DNA of 64,000 nucleotides from assembly GCA_016839165.1 (NCBI GenBank), contig CP069300.1, positions 4,340,001 to 4,404,000 of the forward strand. Direction: 5' to 3'. The stretch is from Bradyrhizobium sp. PSBB068 (GTDB taxonomy: Bacteria; Pseudomonadota; Alphaproteobacteria; Rhizobiales; Xanthobacteraceae). Below, piece by piece: positions 25,923-35,380 of this stretch. Each line of letters begins with the position of its first letter. Within the stretch, counting starts at the first letter, position 1. A program made the position numbers and the translations under genes. The notes beneath the pieces are model-generated. The model worked only from the letters and a program-made list of their open reading frames with translations, made no database searches and was not told the origin of the DNA.

Positions 25923-26046
25923 GTCGTCCCGGCGAAGGCCGGGACCCATCAACCACGAAAAGCTTATTGTTGAGCACTACTCGAACGACGAGTCACACCC
26001 ACAACATCCGCCGCGGCGTGTGGGTCCCGGCCTTCGCCGGGACGAC
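25923..26046. repeat. Perfect 26-bp inverted repeat element
   Basis: A 26-base arm at 25923-25948 (beginning gtcgtcccggcg, ending gggaccca) is exactly repeated in reverse complement at 26021-26046. The arms are separated by 72 bp. The arm itself contains the short palindrome cccggcgaaggccggg. This is the typical look of dispersed intergenic palindromes in Bradyrhizobium. It lies between lysR and the S10 peptidase gene, which converge. Confidence 0.85.
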
Positions 26047-26089
26047 GCAGTGATGCCGCGGTGACAAAATTCAGCTCGCCGGACACCCC

Positions 26090-27667
26090 TCACTTCACCA
26101 GCGCCTCGACCTCCTTGCGGAACGCTTGGCGCGAGCTGTCGCGGGAGTAGAACATGTGTCCACCCGGATAGACCACGAGCTTGGTGCGGCTCGGACCCGC
26201 AAAGGCCGGCAGCTGGTCGAGGATGATCTTGGAGGCGAAGTACGGCGTCGCGAGGTCGAACAGGCCGTGGCCGATCAGGAGTTTCAGCTTGGGATCGAGC
26301 GCCAGCATCTGGCGCAGCTGCGTCACCGACTCCGTTGGATTGATGCCGTGACCGAACTCCCAGGCCTTGTTCACGTTCTCGCTGAGCAATTGATAGGAGC
26401 CGTCCGGCCGCCAGTTCAGTCTGCGCGTGGTGAGATCGACGGCAGCGCTGGTCAGCGGCGCCATCAGGGGATCGCCGGAGGGATCGTTGAAGCGGAAGTA
26501 GCTGGAGTCCGGATAGGGATCGAAGCCCTCGACCGAGGCGTCGTAGCGGCCGGTCACCTTGCCGTTCTTGCGGTCGAACTCACGGCGGAATTCGCCGATG
26601 TCGAAGCGGCCGGCGAGCCTGCGGCTCACCGCTTGATCGATGCCGGTCAGGCCGGCCACCTTGTCGGCGAGCCGCGTGGTGGCTTCGGTGTCGGCCTGGC
26701 CCTTGACGAGGTCGAGCAGGAAGTCGCCGCGCGCGTAGGCCTCGACGTCGGCGAGATTCTCGCGGGTCACCGGCCCCTTGGCCTGCCGCGCCACCGCCGC
26801 CATGGTCGGCAGGCTTGCGACATATTGCAGGAGGCTTGAGCCGGTATAGTCGCGGAAATCGAGCACCGGCGAGATCAGGATCAGGCCGCGCGGGCCGACG
26901 CCCTGCTGCATCTGCAGATTGCGCACCACCTTCGGCCCGCGGATGCCGCCATAGCTTTCGCCGGTGACAAATTTCGGCGAGGTCAGCCGGTCGTATTTCT
27001 CGAGCCAGCGGCGGATCACCAGCGCGATCGAACTGGCGTCGCCGTCGACCGTGAAGAAACGTTTGCGCGCCTCCTCCGATGTCGTGACGAAGCGGCTGTA
27101 GCCGGTGCCGACCGGATCGATGAAGACGAGATCGGTGAAGTCGAGCCAGGTGTCGGCATTTGGCTGCAACTCCGGCGAGGCCGAGGACACTGCGCCGTCA
27201 CCATCGAACGGCAGCCGCCACGGCCCGACATTGCCGAATTGCAGCCAGGCCGACGCAGAGCCCGGGCCGCCGTTGAACAGGAAGGTCACCGGACGGCTCG
27301 CCTTCTCGGCGCCGTCGAGCTGGTAGGAGGTGTAGGCGACGTCGGCGAGCGCCTCGCCCTTGTCGTCGAACACGCGGATCGAGCCCGCGGTCGCGCTGAA
27401 GTTCAGCGTGCGGCCGGGCAGCGCGACCGATTGCTTTGTGGTGGAGTCCGGCGGCAGCCGATGTTGCTCGGGCGTCGATCCACTGCCGGCGGCGTTGGCG
27501 CCTGGACTGGCCCCTTCGCCACGCCCTGCCCGCCCCTTCTGGCCGCTTGGCGCCTGCGCGCTCGGCGACGGCGATGGCTGAGGGGTCTCGTCGTCGGCCC
27601 GCGCCGCGGTTGCAAGGCAGGCCACCAGCAGCGCTGCCGCGAGCCGTGTCGCAAAACTGTTAGCCAT
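26090..27667 (-). CDS. Secreted S10-family serine carboxypeptidase
   Basis: This roughly 525-residue protein has a signal peptide (MANSFATRLAAALLVACLATAARA) and a disordered P/S/G linker (about residues 25-70), then an alpha/beta-hydrolase peptidase domain. S10 marks are FLFNGGPGSASAW (oxyanion region), FIDPVGTGYS, the nucleophile GESYGG, an Asp near the C terminus in GHGLFDLATP, and His in YPGGHMFYSR. It would remove C-terminal residues from peptides in the periplasm. ATG 27676 three codons upstream is also possible. Confidence 0.9.
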   Translation of the reverse strand: MANSFATRLAAALLVACLATAARADDETPQPSPSPSAQAPSGQKGRAGRGEGASPGANAAGSGSTPEQHRLPPDSTTKQSVALPGRTLNFSATAGSIRVFDDKGEALADVAYTSYQLDGAEKASRPVTFLFNGGPGSASAWLQFGNVGPWRLPFDGDGAVSSASPELQPNADTWLDFTDLVFIDPVGTGYSRFVTTSEEARKRFFTVDGDASSIALVIRRWLEKYDRLTSPKFVTGESYGGIRGPKVVRNLQMQQGVGPRGLILISPVLDFRDYTGSSLLQYVASLPTMAAVARQAKGPVTRENLADVEAYARGDFLLDLVKGQADTEATTRLADKVAGLTGIDQAVSRRLAGRFDIGEFRREFDRKNGKVTGRYDASVEGFDPYPDSSYFRFNDPSGDPLMAPLTSAAVDLTTRRLNWRPDGSYQLLSENVNKAWEFGHGINPTESVTQLRQMLALDPKLKLLIGHGLFDLATPYFASKIILDQLPAFAGPSRTKLVVYPGGHMFYSRDSSRQAFRKEVEALVK

Positions 27668-27830
27668 GCCGTTCACTCCCTGGGCCGACGTTTACGCATT
27701 CCGCCATCAAACTGCGGTAGCTTGGCGACGCCCGCAAGACATGCGGTCCGGTTTCCGGGCCATCTCGACAAGGTCGCCCGGGATGTATAGACGAGCGCGG
27801 CGTAATCCGGGCCAAAAGAGTTCGTGAGCG

Positions 27831-28610
27831 ATGGCTAGCCCCAAGCGGTATGACAAGATCGCCTTTGTCGCCAGCGCGAGTGCGGAAGCACAGACCGCGC
27901 TTGAGCAGCTGACCGCGATGTACGGCAACCATCTCCCTGCCGATGCCGACGTCGTGGTTGCGCTCGGCGGCGACGGCCTGATGCTGCAAACGCTGCACGC
28001 CAACATGCGCAGCAACAAGCCGATCTACGGCATGCACCGCGGCACCGTCGGCTTCCTGATGAACGAATATTCTACGCATGATCTGCGCACCCGGCTTTCC
28101 GCCGCGCGGGAGTCGCTGATCAATCCGCTCCTGATGCGCGCGACCGACATCCACGGCGCCGTGCATCTGCATCACGCCATCAACGAGGTGGCGCTGTTCC
28201 GGCAGACCTACCAGGTCGCCAAGCTGCGCATCCTGATCGACGAGCACGAGCGGATGGCGGAGCTGATGGCCGACGGCATCCTGGTGGCGACGCCGGCCGG
28301 ATCGACCGCCTACAACCTTTCCGCCCAGGGCCCGATCCTGCCGATCAACGCGGCGCTGCTGGCGCTGACCCCGATCAGCGCGTTCCGGCCACGGCGCTGG
28401 CGCGGCGCGCTGCTGCCGAATTCCGCCTTCGTGGTGATCGAGGTGATCGAGGGCGAGAAGCGCCCGGTCGCCGCGGTCGCCGACCATGACGAGGTCCGCG
28501 ACGTCCGCCGCGTCGAGGTGCTCTCCGACAAGACCATCGCGATGCGGATGCTGTTCGACCCCGGCCATTCGCTGGAGGAGCGCATCCTGCGCGAGCAGTT
28601 CGGCTACTGA
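27831..28610 (+). CDS. nadK: NAD kinase
   Basis: This 259-residue cytosolic enzyme phosphorylates NAD to NADP. It has the invariant GGDG motif ([15 protein letters not shown]), [12 protein letters not shown], and the [17 protein letters not shown] motif that binds NAD. The length fits the compact alphaproteobacterial type. GAGCG precedes the ATG; upstream is the S10 peptidase on the other strand, and a receiver protein follows 107 bp downstream. Confidence 0.95.
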   Translation: MASPKRYDKIAFVASASAEAQTALEQLTAMYGNHLPADADVVVALGGDGLMLQTLHANMRSNKPIYGMHRGTVGFLMNEYSTHDLRTRLSAARESLINPLLMRATDIHGAVHLHHAINEVALFRQTYQVAKLRILIDEHERMAELMADGILVATPAGSTAYNLSAQGPILPINAALLALTPISAFRPRRWRGALLPNSAFVVIEVIEGEKRPVAAVADHDEVRDVRRVEVLSDKTIAMRMLFDPGHSLEERILREQFGY

Positions 28611-28717
28611 CGGCCGCGCCTGCCGCTGCCCGGCAACCAATCATTAACCCCGGGCGGGATATGGTTAACGTCGGGTAATACCGCATTTGGCCCGGTATGC
28701 CCGTTCGGGACCGGACC

Positions 28718-29263
28718 ATGTATCGCATCGATTTCAACAAGCTGCGATTTCTGATTTGCGACGACAATCCGCACATGCGCCGCATCCTGCGGACACTGCT
28801 GCATTCGTTCGGCGCGCGCGAGGTGTATGAGGCCGAGGACGGCGCCACCGCGCTCGAGATGTACACGCACTATGTGCCCGACATCGTCATCACCGACTGG
28901 TCGATGCCGATCTTCGACGGGCTCGAGCTCGCGCAGATGATCCGGCAGCCGGAATCCAAGGGAAATCCCTACGCGCCGATCATCATGCTGACCGGGCATT
29001 CCGAGAAGCGCCGCGTCACGGTGGCGCGCGATGCCGGGGTCACCGAATTCCTGGCCAAGCCGATCTCGGCCAAGGGGCTCTACCAGCGCATCATGAACGT
29101 GGTCGCCAACCCGCGCCCGTTCATCAAGACCAAGACCTATTTCGGGCCCGACCGCCGCCGCAACACCACCAACACCTATATCGGCCCCGAGCGCCGCGGC
29201 AGCGGCGAGGTCGAGGTGCTGCAACAGCCGTCGCTGCTCGATAAGGCGCGCTCGACCATCTAG
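28718..29263 (+). CDS. Single-domain-type response regulator with GPDRR tail
   Basis: This 181-residue receiver domain has FLICDDNPHMRRIL (acidic pocket), the phospho-acceptor Asp in VITDWSMPIFDGLEL, Thr in IIMLTGHSE and Lys in FLAKPIS. After the receiver (about residue 130) a basic tail contains two related motifs, YFGPDRRR and YIGPERRG, seen in alphaproteobacterial receivers of this type. There is no DNA-binding output domain, so it acts by protein contact. Only 9 bp separate it from the Hpt-like gene. An in-frame ATG at 28697 is an alternative start; MYRIDFNKLRFL fits family starts better. Confidence 0.88.
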   Translation: MYRIDFNKLRFLICDDNPHMRRILRTLLHSFGAREVYEAEDGATALEMYTHYVPDIVITDWSMPIFDGLELAQMIRQPESKGNPYAPIIMLTGHSEKRRVTVARDAGVTEFLAKPISAKGLYQRIMNVVANPRPFIKTKTYFGPDRRRNTTNTYIGPERRGSGEVEVLQQPSLLDKARSTI

Positions 29264-29272
29264 GATATCGCC

Positions 29273-29851
29273 ATGGCGAAAGACAAACCCGGGACGATCG
29301 AGGTCAAGAGCTTCGGCACGCACCACGTCATCACGCAGCCGAATCCGCTGCGCAAGATGCTGCTGCGCGTCCCCGAGAGCGATCTCGACGATCCCGTCGG
29401 CCGTGCCGAGAAGGCGCTCGCCGGACTGTCGGGCGAGTTCAAGGAGTGGATGACGATCGAGGCCGACCGCCTCTCCGCCGCGCATGCCACCGTGCTGCGC
29501 GAGGGCTTCAACGACAAGACCCGCGAAGAGCTGTTCCGCGCCGCGCACGACATCAAGGGCGACGCCGCAACCTTCGGCTATCCGTCGGCAGCCGCAGCAG
29601 CAGAGAGCCTGTGCCGCATCATCGAGCACGCGCCCGATCTCGCCGCGGTGCCTGACCAGCTGATTGCCCATCACATCAACGCCGTGCAGGCGATCGTGCG
29701 CAACCGCACCAAGCTCGACACCGCGGTCGTCGCCGGCGTGCTCAGCAAGCAGCTCCGCGGCATCGCCGATGAGTTCCTGACCCACGCCAATCGCGACCGC
29801 CCCGAGCATCTCGAGGCCATCCTCGCGCCGAGCATCGTGCCGGGCGAATAG
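29273..29851 (+). CDS. Hpt (histidine phosphotransfer)-like protein
   Basis: The 192-residue helical protein contains LFRAAHDIKGDAATFGYPSA, the Hpt signature in which His of AHDIKG is the phosphorylated residue. The preceding N-terminal 90 residues are of unknown fold. It follows the receiver gene by 9 bp on the same strand, so the two very probably form a phosphorelay pair. No histidine kinase gene is nearby; the kinase must be elsewhere or shared. Confidence 0.85.
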   Translation: MAKDKPGTIEVKSFGTHHVITQPNPLRKMLLRVPESDLDDPVGRAEKALAGLSGEFKEWMTIEADRLSAAHATVLREGFNDKTREELFRAAHDIKGDAATFGYPSAAAAAESLCRIIEHAPDLAAVPDQLIAHHINAVQAIVRNRTKLDTAVVAGVLSKQLRGIADEFLTHANRDRPEHLEAILAPSIVPGE

Positions 29852-29903
29852 CGGCGCGCCGCGGCTTGCGGCCCCGGCTTCAATCATCGTCAATTGCAGG
29901 AAG

Positions 29904-29921
29904 CGCGGCCTTCAGGCCGCG
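29904..29921. repeat. Hairpin overlapping the end of the DUF2336 gene
   Basis: cgcggcc (29904-29910) pairs with ggccgcg (29915-29921) around a TTCA loop. It covers the last codons and stop of the DUF2336 gene; no T-run follows, so it may be a 3'-end stabiliser rather than a terminator. Confidence 0.5.
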
Positions 29922-31093
29922 ATGAGATCGTCGTCGCTGGGCAGCACCGCGAGCGCGTCTTCGGCGGCGAGTTCCTCGCAGAACATGCGGGCATCCTCGC
30001 GGGCCGATTCGGTCGCAAAGCGACGCAGCAGGATCAAGAGCGGCTCGGCCGCCGAATGGTCGGTCTCGCAATGGGTCAGCACCCGCTCGACCATGCGGCG
30101 ATGCAGCCGCGCCGCGCCGTCGCCGCTGTCGACATAGCCGACCTCGTGGCTGGCCTCGAGCGCGACGCGGAACGCCGCGTAGGTCGATTCCGGCAGGCCC
30201 GCACGCCGCAGCAGCGCCTGCAGGCCGTTGCCGCCGCGGTCGTTCAGCAGCGCGGAGACGCGGCCATAGGGCAGCCCGGACAATTCGGCGAGCGCCGCCC
30301 CGAACAGGTCGAGATTGCCCGACAGCAGCGCGCGCAGGATCAGCCCGGCAGTGAGCTGGCCGGTGGCGCGCAGATGCGTGATCAGGTTCTGCATGTCGTC
30401 GCCAAAGGCCCGCGCGGCGATGTTCACCGTTGAACGTTCTTTCGCCTCGCCGGCGATCCGGTCGGCGCGGTCGGCGCCGAGCCAGTTTCGTGCCACGACG
30501 AACTGCGCCAGCGTATCGGAAAGCTTTGCGACCAGCGCCAGCCGCGTCGCCGACGGCAGGTCCTCCAGCGCCAGCATCGATTCCCTGATCGCCGCAAGAT
30601 GGCCGTGGCGCTCGACGATGCGGTCCCAGGAGAACGGCGCAAGGCCGGCATAGGGATTCTCGATCAGCTCGAGCGCAGCCGCTGCCGAGCCGACCTCGGC
30701 GATCGCGGCAGCGATGGAGGCCGGAAGATTGACGCGGCGCGCGATCGCGCACTGCATCTCGTCGCAGCCGGTCGCGACGATGTCGACGAGATCGGCATCG
30801 ATCAGGAGCGGTGAATGCTCCAGCACCGGCAGCGCGATCGCCGGCTGGTCGGCCGCCAACGCCTGCACGATCGCAGCAGGCGCCTCCGCGCTATATGCGA
30901 ACACCTCGGCCATCGCCTGCCGCACCAGCGGCGACGGATCGTCGAGCAGCATCAGCAGCGCGCCCTCGGCTACGATGCGATCGTCCTCGGTGAGATCCGA
31001 AATGAGCCAGGCCCGGGCCAACGCCCGCGTCGCCTCTGCCCGCTCGCCTGCCGGAGCGGTTCTAATCCAACTAATGAACTGCCGAACGATCAT
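29912..31093 (-). CDS. DUF2336 domain protein
   Basis: This 393-residue alpha-helical protein matches the DUF2336 family of alphaproteobacteria, with repeated helical blocks such as LTEDDRIVAEGALLMLLDDP, PLVRQAMAEVFAYSAEAP and the repeat-like HSPLLIDADLVDIVATGCDE. The repeats look HEAT-like. DUF2336 proteins are of unknown function but are found beside cell-cycle and signalling genes. The stop region shows the hairpin at 29904-29921. Confidence 0.82.
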   Translation of the reverse strand: MIVRQFISWIRTAPAGERAEATRALARAWLISDLTEDDRIVAEGALLMLLDDPSPLVRQAMAEVFAYSAEAPAAIVQALAADQPAIALPVLEHSPLLIDADLVDIVATGCDEMQCAIARRVNLPASIAAAIAEVGSAAAALELIENPYAGLAPFSWDRIVERHGHLAAIRESMLALEDLPSATRLALVAKLSDTLAQFVVARNWLGADRADRIAGEAKERSTVNIAARAFGDDMQNLITHLRATGQLTAGLILRALLSGNLDLFGAALAELSGLPYGRVSALLNDRGGNGLQALLRRAGLPESTYAAFRVALEASHEVGYVDSGDGAARLHRRMVERVLTHCETDHSAAEPLLILLRRFATESAREDARMFCEELAAEDALAVLPSDDDLIAA

Positions 31094-31257
31094 GGTCCTG
31101 CCGGCTTACGCAACGAGACGGCATCGACATACGACGCCACTACAAGGAAAAATAAACCATGACGCTTAACAAAGGGTTCACCATAAACGTTTGGGATTAT
31201 TGACGTTTCGTTAAGACGGCCAAGGCGCGCGGCTTCGCGCCTGCGAAACCGGCAATG

Positions 31258-32262
31258 CTAGCTGTTGCTGTAGGTGCCGTTCGGATCGCTGAACAGATCA
31301 AGCCGCCCGGGCGCGCGGACCTTCGGCGTCGCCGACGTGGTCAACGCAGAGGAGTTGCCCCACAACTCCTGTACGGCCGGCGAGATCGGTTGCGGACGGT
31401 CCCCGCCCTGGTAGAGCGAGCGGAAGGCCGGCGCCGGCTGCGCCGATGCCACGGTCGAGGTCGCACCGGCTGACGAGGCCGCACTGGCGTTCGGGAACGT
31501 CGAGAGATACGACGCAGTGTCCATCGACACCGCTTGCGTCGGCGCGGCGCTTGCCATCGCGTAGGGGCTCATGGTGTCGCCGCCCGCCGCAGCAAAGGCG
31601 GTGCGCGTGTCCTTCGAATTCGCCGCCGCGGCGTAGCGCGTGGTCAGCACCGAATAGACCTGGCTGACGCTGCGCGCGCTGCCCGACTTGTCGTAGAAGA
31701 TCGACTGGTTCGCCGCTGCCGCCTTCGGAAACATCGCGGCCGCATTGGCGCTCGGACTATCCTCGGCGCTCAAGATCAGCTTGCCGGCACCGCCGACGCC
31801 CATGAAATGCGCCATATAGAGCTCGGCGTCGGTCGGACGACGGCCGAGCGTGCCGGTGAGCTTGAAGCTGTTGGATTGCGTCAGAGCCGCCGCCATCGAC
31901 GACGCCGCATCGGGGTCGTCGCGCAAATTCATGACCGCGTTGCGTGCCGAGGGGTCGCTGACCGAATAGCTGCCGTCGGAGTTCTTGGTGATGGCATTGG
32001 CATATTGACCGTAGCCGAGCTGGCTTCCCGCCTCCTTGACGGTGCCGAGCCAGGTCTGGTCGATGAATTGATAGAGTCCATGCGCCGACGAGGTCGTGGC
32101 GCCGGCCCGCGGATTGAAGTTGGATTCCATCTTCGCGGTGGTGAGCAGATATTCGAAGCTCGTACCGGTGGTGGCCGCCGCCTGCTTGATCGAGCCGGCG
32201 ACCTTCAGGCGCGAAGCATCGACACCTGCCGAAGCCGTCGCATTGAAGAGGTCGACCGCCAT
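31258..32262 (-). CDS. Lytic transglycosylase-like protein (SLT domain)
   Basis: A 334-residue protein starting MAVDLFNATASAGVDASRL. The SLT fold is visible near residues 15-110: FEYLLTTAKMESNFNP with the catalytic Glu in KMESNFNP, then SSAHGLYQFIDQTWLGTVK. The rest is an Ala/Ser-rich region to a disordered C terminus. No signal peptide is apparent, so export may be by another route such as the flagellar apparatus. A perfect TTAA-N7-TTAAC CtrA-type box lies 66 bp upstream. Start 32262 is chosen over 32298, which has an unconserved leader. Confidence 0.8.
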   Translation of the reverse strand: MAVDLFNATASAGVDASRLKVAGSIKQAAATTGTSFEYLLTTAKMESNFNPRAGATTSSAHGLYQFIDQTWLGTVKEAGSQLGYGQYANAITKNSDGSYSVSDPSARNAVMNLRDDPDAASSMAAALTQSNSFKLTGTLGRRPTDAELYMAHFMGVGGAGKLILSAEDSPSANAAAMFPKAAAANQSIFYDKSGSARSVSQVYSVLTTRYAAAANSKDTRTAFAAAGGDTMSPYAMASAAPTQAVSMDTASYLSTFPNASAASSAGATSTVASAQPAPAFRSLYQGGDRPQPISPAVQELWGNSSALTTSATPKVRAPGRLDLFSDPNGTYSNS

Positions 32263-32327
32263 TGATCGGGTGCCTTGCGGGGTGCCGGCAATCGGCACCC
32301 ATGTGCCGTCAACCTGCCGTAATTATG

Positions 32328-32343
32328 GTTAACGGCACGTTAA
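32328..32343 (-). promoter_or_regulatory. CtrA-type box upstream of the transglycosylase gene
   Basis: Read on the minus strand the site is TTAACGTGCCGTTAAC: TTAA, seven bases, TTAAC. This is an exact match to the CtrA consensus of alphaproteobacteria and lies 66 bp before the start codon of the 31258-32262 gene. Confidence 0.6.
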
Positions 32344-32373
32344 GGCGCCGGCACGGCGGCAACGCGGAGGCCG

Positions 32374-32802
32374 CTATTTACGGTAGACCTGCGCCGGATC
32401 GAACAGGCGCTCGGCATCGACGAAGGACAGGCTGACGGCTCCGCCCTCGCCCTTCACCGCGCGATAGAAGCAGGAGCGCCGTCCGGTATGGCAGGCGGCG
32501 CCGATCTGCTCGACCTTGAGCCACACGGCGTCTTGATCGCAATCCATCCGGATCTCGACCACGCGCTGGGTCTGGCCCGAGCTCTCGCCTTTGCGCCACA
32601 GCGCATTGCGCGAGCGGCTGAAGTACCAGCCCTCGCCGGTCGCGATCGTCTTGCGCAGCGCTTCGTCGTTCATGTGCGCGACCATCAGCACGTCGCCGGT
32701 CGCGACATCGGTCGCGACGCAGGTCACAAGACCGGTCGCGTCGAATTTGGGCCGGAAGTCGAGCCCCTCTTCGCGGTCGTGATCGTGGGTCGATGCGGAC
32801 AC
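32374..32802 (-). CDS. hisI: Phosphoribosyl-AMP cyclohydrolase
   Basis: A 142-residue enzyme of histidine biosynthesis that opens the PR-AMP ring. Marks are [40 protein letters not shown], and the metal site [19 protein letters not shown] with TGRRSCFYR. The N-terminal frame to 32931 lacks similarity, so I choose a GTG at 32802 beginning [16 protein letters not shown]. It lies 28 bp downstream of folE on the same strand. Other his genes are not in the window. Confidence 0.92.
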   Translation of the reverse strand: MSASTHDHDREEGLDFRPKFDATGLVTCVATDVATGDVLMVAHMNDEALRKTIATGEGWYFSRSRNALWRKGESSGQTQRVVEIRMDCDQDAVWLKVEQIGAACHTGRRSCFYRAVKGEGGAVSLSFVDAERLFDPAQVYRK

Positions 32803-32830
32803 GGCAAACCTCGCTCGAGAGAATGCGAGG

Positions 32831-33511
32831 TTACCGGTTCGGTCCTCGCACCAGGGACAGGAAACGCTGCTGCTCCGCCGGATTGTCGCGGAACATGCCG
32901 GTGAAGCGGCTGGTGAAGGTCGACGCGCCATGCTTGGCGACGCCGCGAACCGACATGCAGGTGTGCTCCGCCTCGATCAGCACGGCAACGCCGCGCGGCT
33001 TCAGGACCTCGTCGATCGCAGCCGCGACCTGGGCGGTGAGATGCTCCTGGGTCTGCAGGCGGCGGGCGAAGATGTCGGTCAGCCGCGCCAGCTTGGACAG
33101 GCCCACGACGCGCTCCACCGGCGTATAGGCGATATGCGCCTTGCCGTAGAACGGCATCATGTGATGCTCGCACTGCGAGGTGAATTCGATGTCGCGGACG
33201 AGGACGAAATCGTCGTAACCGGCGGTCTCGCCGAAGGTGCGGTTCAGCACTTCGGCCGGGCACTGATGATAGCCCTGATAGAGCTCGTCATAGGCTTCGA
33301 CGACGCGGCGCGGCGTGTCGAGCAGGCCCTCACGGCCGGTGTTCTCGCCGATATAGGCGAGCAACGTCTTCACGGCCTCCTCGGCCTCCGCCCGCGACGG
33401 GCGCGGCTGGTCGGCACGAACAGCCGCCGCCATGAATTCCGAGGGGTCGAGCTCGCCGGGCTTGGCGTCGGCCGGCTTGTTGGGGCGAAGCGATTTGATC
33501 AAGGCGTCCAT
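32831..33511 (-). CDS. folE: GTP cyclohydrolase I
   Basis: A 226-residue enzyme, the first step of folate (and pterin/queuosine precursor) synthesis. Marks: [21 protein letters not shown], the zinc and catalytic site [42 protein letters not shown] and [16 protein letters not shown]. The ATG at 33511 is preceded by GGAGAAGAC; the longer frame upstream is not conserved. It is followed by hisI and diverges from the iscU-like gene, a known alphaproteobacterial arrangement. Confidence 0.95.
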   Translation of the reverse strand: MDALIKSLRPNKPADAKPGELDPSEFMAAAVRADQPRPSRAEAEEAVKTLLAYIGENTGREGLLDTPRRVVEAYDELYQGYHQCPAEVLNRTFGETAGYDDFVLVRDIEFTSQCEHHMMPFYGKAHIAYTPVERVVGLSKLARLTDIFARRLQTQEHLTAQVAAAIDEVLKPRGVAVLIEAEHTCMSVRGVAKHGASTFTSRFTGMFRDNPAEQQRFLSLVRGPNR

Positions 33512-33750
33512 GTCTTCTCCGTTCGACCGGCCCGGCATCTGCCGTGGGGCCGGATGTGTCACCGGGCAGACGGGGCGGATCATCGAACCGCCGGACGCCT
33601 GAGTCCCATCTTTGTAGCACCAGCGCGACGAATGTGGGCCGCGTTGGCCGCATGGCCGGGCTATGTTTCCGGCACTGCCGTCCATATATAGGACGGTGAA
33701 ACCCAACCGCCAAGAGCGCCCGGCACGGCCGGAACCAGGCATCTGTCCCC

Positions 33751-34197
33751 ATGCTGAACGACATTTACAACAAGCGGATCATCGAGTTGGCCGGCAATAT
33801 TCCGCGTCTCGGACGGCTGTCCGAGCCGGACGCCAGCGCCACCGCGCACTCCAAATTGTGCGGCTCGACCGTCAAGGTCGACCTCAAGATGGACGGCCCT
33901 GTCGTGACCGACTTCGCCCATGACGTGAAGGCATGCGCACTCGGCCAGGCCTCCTCCTCGATCATGGCGAGCCATGTGGTGGGGTCGACCGCGGAAGAGC
34001 TGCGCGAATTGCGCGAGACCGTCCGCAAGATGCTAAAGGAAAATGGCCGGCCCCCGCAGGGCGGCAAATGGGCCGACATCGCGCTGCTCGAGCCGGTGCG
34101 GGACTACAAGGCCCGCCATGCCTCGACGCTGCTGACCTTCGATGCAGTGGTCGATGCGATCGGCCAGATCGAGGCCAAGGCAAAGCAGCCAGCGTAG
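33751..34197 (+). CDS. IscU/NifU-like Fe-S assembly scaffold lacking the third cysteine
   Basis: This 148-residue protein has the IscU fold with Cys37 (KLCGST) and Cys62 (KACALG) in place, but the third conserved ligand position reads ARHAST: the neighbouring His is kept (His123) while the expected Cys is Ala. It is longer by an N-terminal start [17 protein letters not shown] typical of this alphaproteobacterial subfamily. Divergent from folE and close to yidD and thrS. Whether it still assembles clusters or acts as a carrier is unknown. Confidence 0.85.
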   Translation: MLNDIYNKRIIELAGNIPRLGRLSEPDASATAHSKLCGSTVKVDLKMDGPVVTDFAHDVKACALGQASSSIMASHVVGSTAEELRELRETVRKMLKENGRPPQGGKWADIALLEPVRDYKARHASTLLTFDAVVDAIGQIEAKAKQPA

Positions 34198-34221
34198 AGC
34201 TTGCTGCCGGCCCAAATCCTG

Positions 34222-35139
34222 TTACTGCGCCGGCTGGACCGGCGGGGGCGCTGAGGTGCCGGCAATCGGCACCACGACCTCGGCGGTCTTGGTTGCCTTC
34301 GCGGCCTGCGGCTGCGCCTCACCTTCCATCGCGCTGCTGACGAAGCGATCGCCGTTCTTCAGCTTTGCGTCGGCGACGGGAATTGAATTGTCCTGCCGCG
34401 GCAACACGTCGGCGACGGCATCCGTTGTGACCAGATTGGTCAGCCGCAATTCAGCCGCCGACAATTCGTGCAGGTCTTCCCACGGCGGCACGCTGAGTGC
34501 GAGCGACAGCAGCTCACCCGCGCCGCCCATGTCGAACGTGTACTTGGCGAGACGGCCGATATCGCGCTCGACGATCATCAGGTCCTGCGCGGTGTAGCTG
34601 GCGGCTTTGGCATCGTCGGCGCGATCGCCCATCCAGATCTGATGCACGCGGACATGGGCGGCCGGCGGCACATAGCGCGTCTTGCCCGACAGCAGCAGGA
34701 ACACGCACATCGACTCGCAATAGGCATCCGGCAACACGCTGGCGCGGTCACCCTGCGCGGCCTGATTGACGACGCTGGTGCCGACCGTGGTCAACGCGCC
34801 GAGACCGCGGAAACGACGGCCGAGCGCGATCGCGTCGTTGACCGAGCCGCCGCTGGAGTCGAGCACGATGGTGGCGCCGTTGAGCTGGCGGCTGCGCGCG
34901 AACTCGTCGAACTCCTTGGGGCTATCGGCCGTGATGATGCCGACCGCCGACACCCAGCCGCGGCAATTCGGCTGGCAGGCGATCCAGCTGAACTTCATCG
35001 GCAGCTTGCGCTCTTCGAGGGTCGAACTGGCCTGCGCGGAACCTCCCGCCGTCGTCACCGTTCCGGAAACCGCGAAGCAAAAGGCGACGGCGCCGGTGAG
35101 CGCCCAACTGCGCAACGAGAGCGACCTGACGAGCCTCAA
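34222..35139 (-). CDS. COG3904-like exported protein with ClpP/crotonase-type fold (copy 1)
   Basis: The product has a signal-like segment (LRLVRSLSLRSWALTGAVAF). A Clp-like fold follows with TIVLDSSGGSVNDAIALGRR and YCESMCVFLLLSGKTRYVPP, where SSGG and ESMC resemble the oxyanion and nucleophile regions, and HVRVHQIWMG. COG3904 periplasmic proteins of this kind are related to ClpP but are not known proteases. I choose the TTG at 35139, seven bases after GGAAGGA, but the frame is open to 35205. A related gene lies at 37878. Confidence 0.68.
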   Translation of the reverse strand: MRLVRSLSLRSWALTGAVAFCFAVSGTVTTAGGSAQASSTLEERKLPMKFSWIACQPNCRGWVSAVGIITADSPKEFDEFARSRQLNGATIVLDSSGGSVNDAIALGRRFRGLGALTTVGTSVVNQAAQGDRASVLPDAYCESMCVFLLLSGKTRYVPPAAHVRVHQIWMGDRADDAKAASYTAQDLMIVERDIGRLAKYTFDMGGAGELLSLALSVPPWEDLHELSAAELRLTNLVTTDAVADVLPRQDNSIPVADAKLKNGDRFVSSAMEGEAQPQAAKATKTAEVVVPIAGTSAPPPVQPAQ

Positions 35140-35380
35140 TTTGGTTCCTTCCCCCAAGCCCCTGGTGATACGAGCGGTGGCAACGGCCCCATGGCAAAGC
35201 GCCACGATTCTGTCATCGGCGCGTTATCGGAACGGTAGCCCTGCTGACCTGGACCGTCCATAGGACCCTTGCTGCGGTGCCAATCGACCTGTGCGTTAAT
35301 TTCGAACTGTGGCGTAAATATCTGCGACAGCACGGTTCCTTGGCTTGGAACCCCCGCAAGACTACGTACATAGTTGCGTG

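Noticed and set aside
31223..31242. Hairpin aggcgcg/cgcgcct as terminator of the transglycosylase gene
   Set aside because: No T-run follows on the minus strand.
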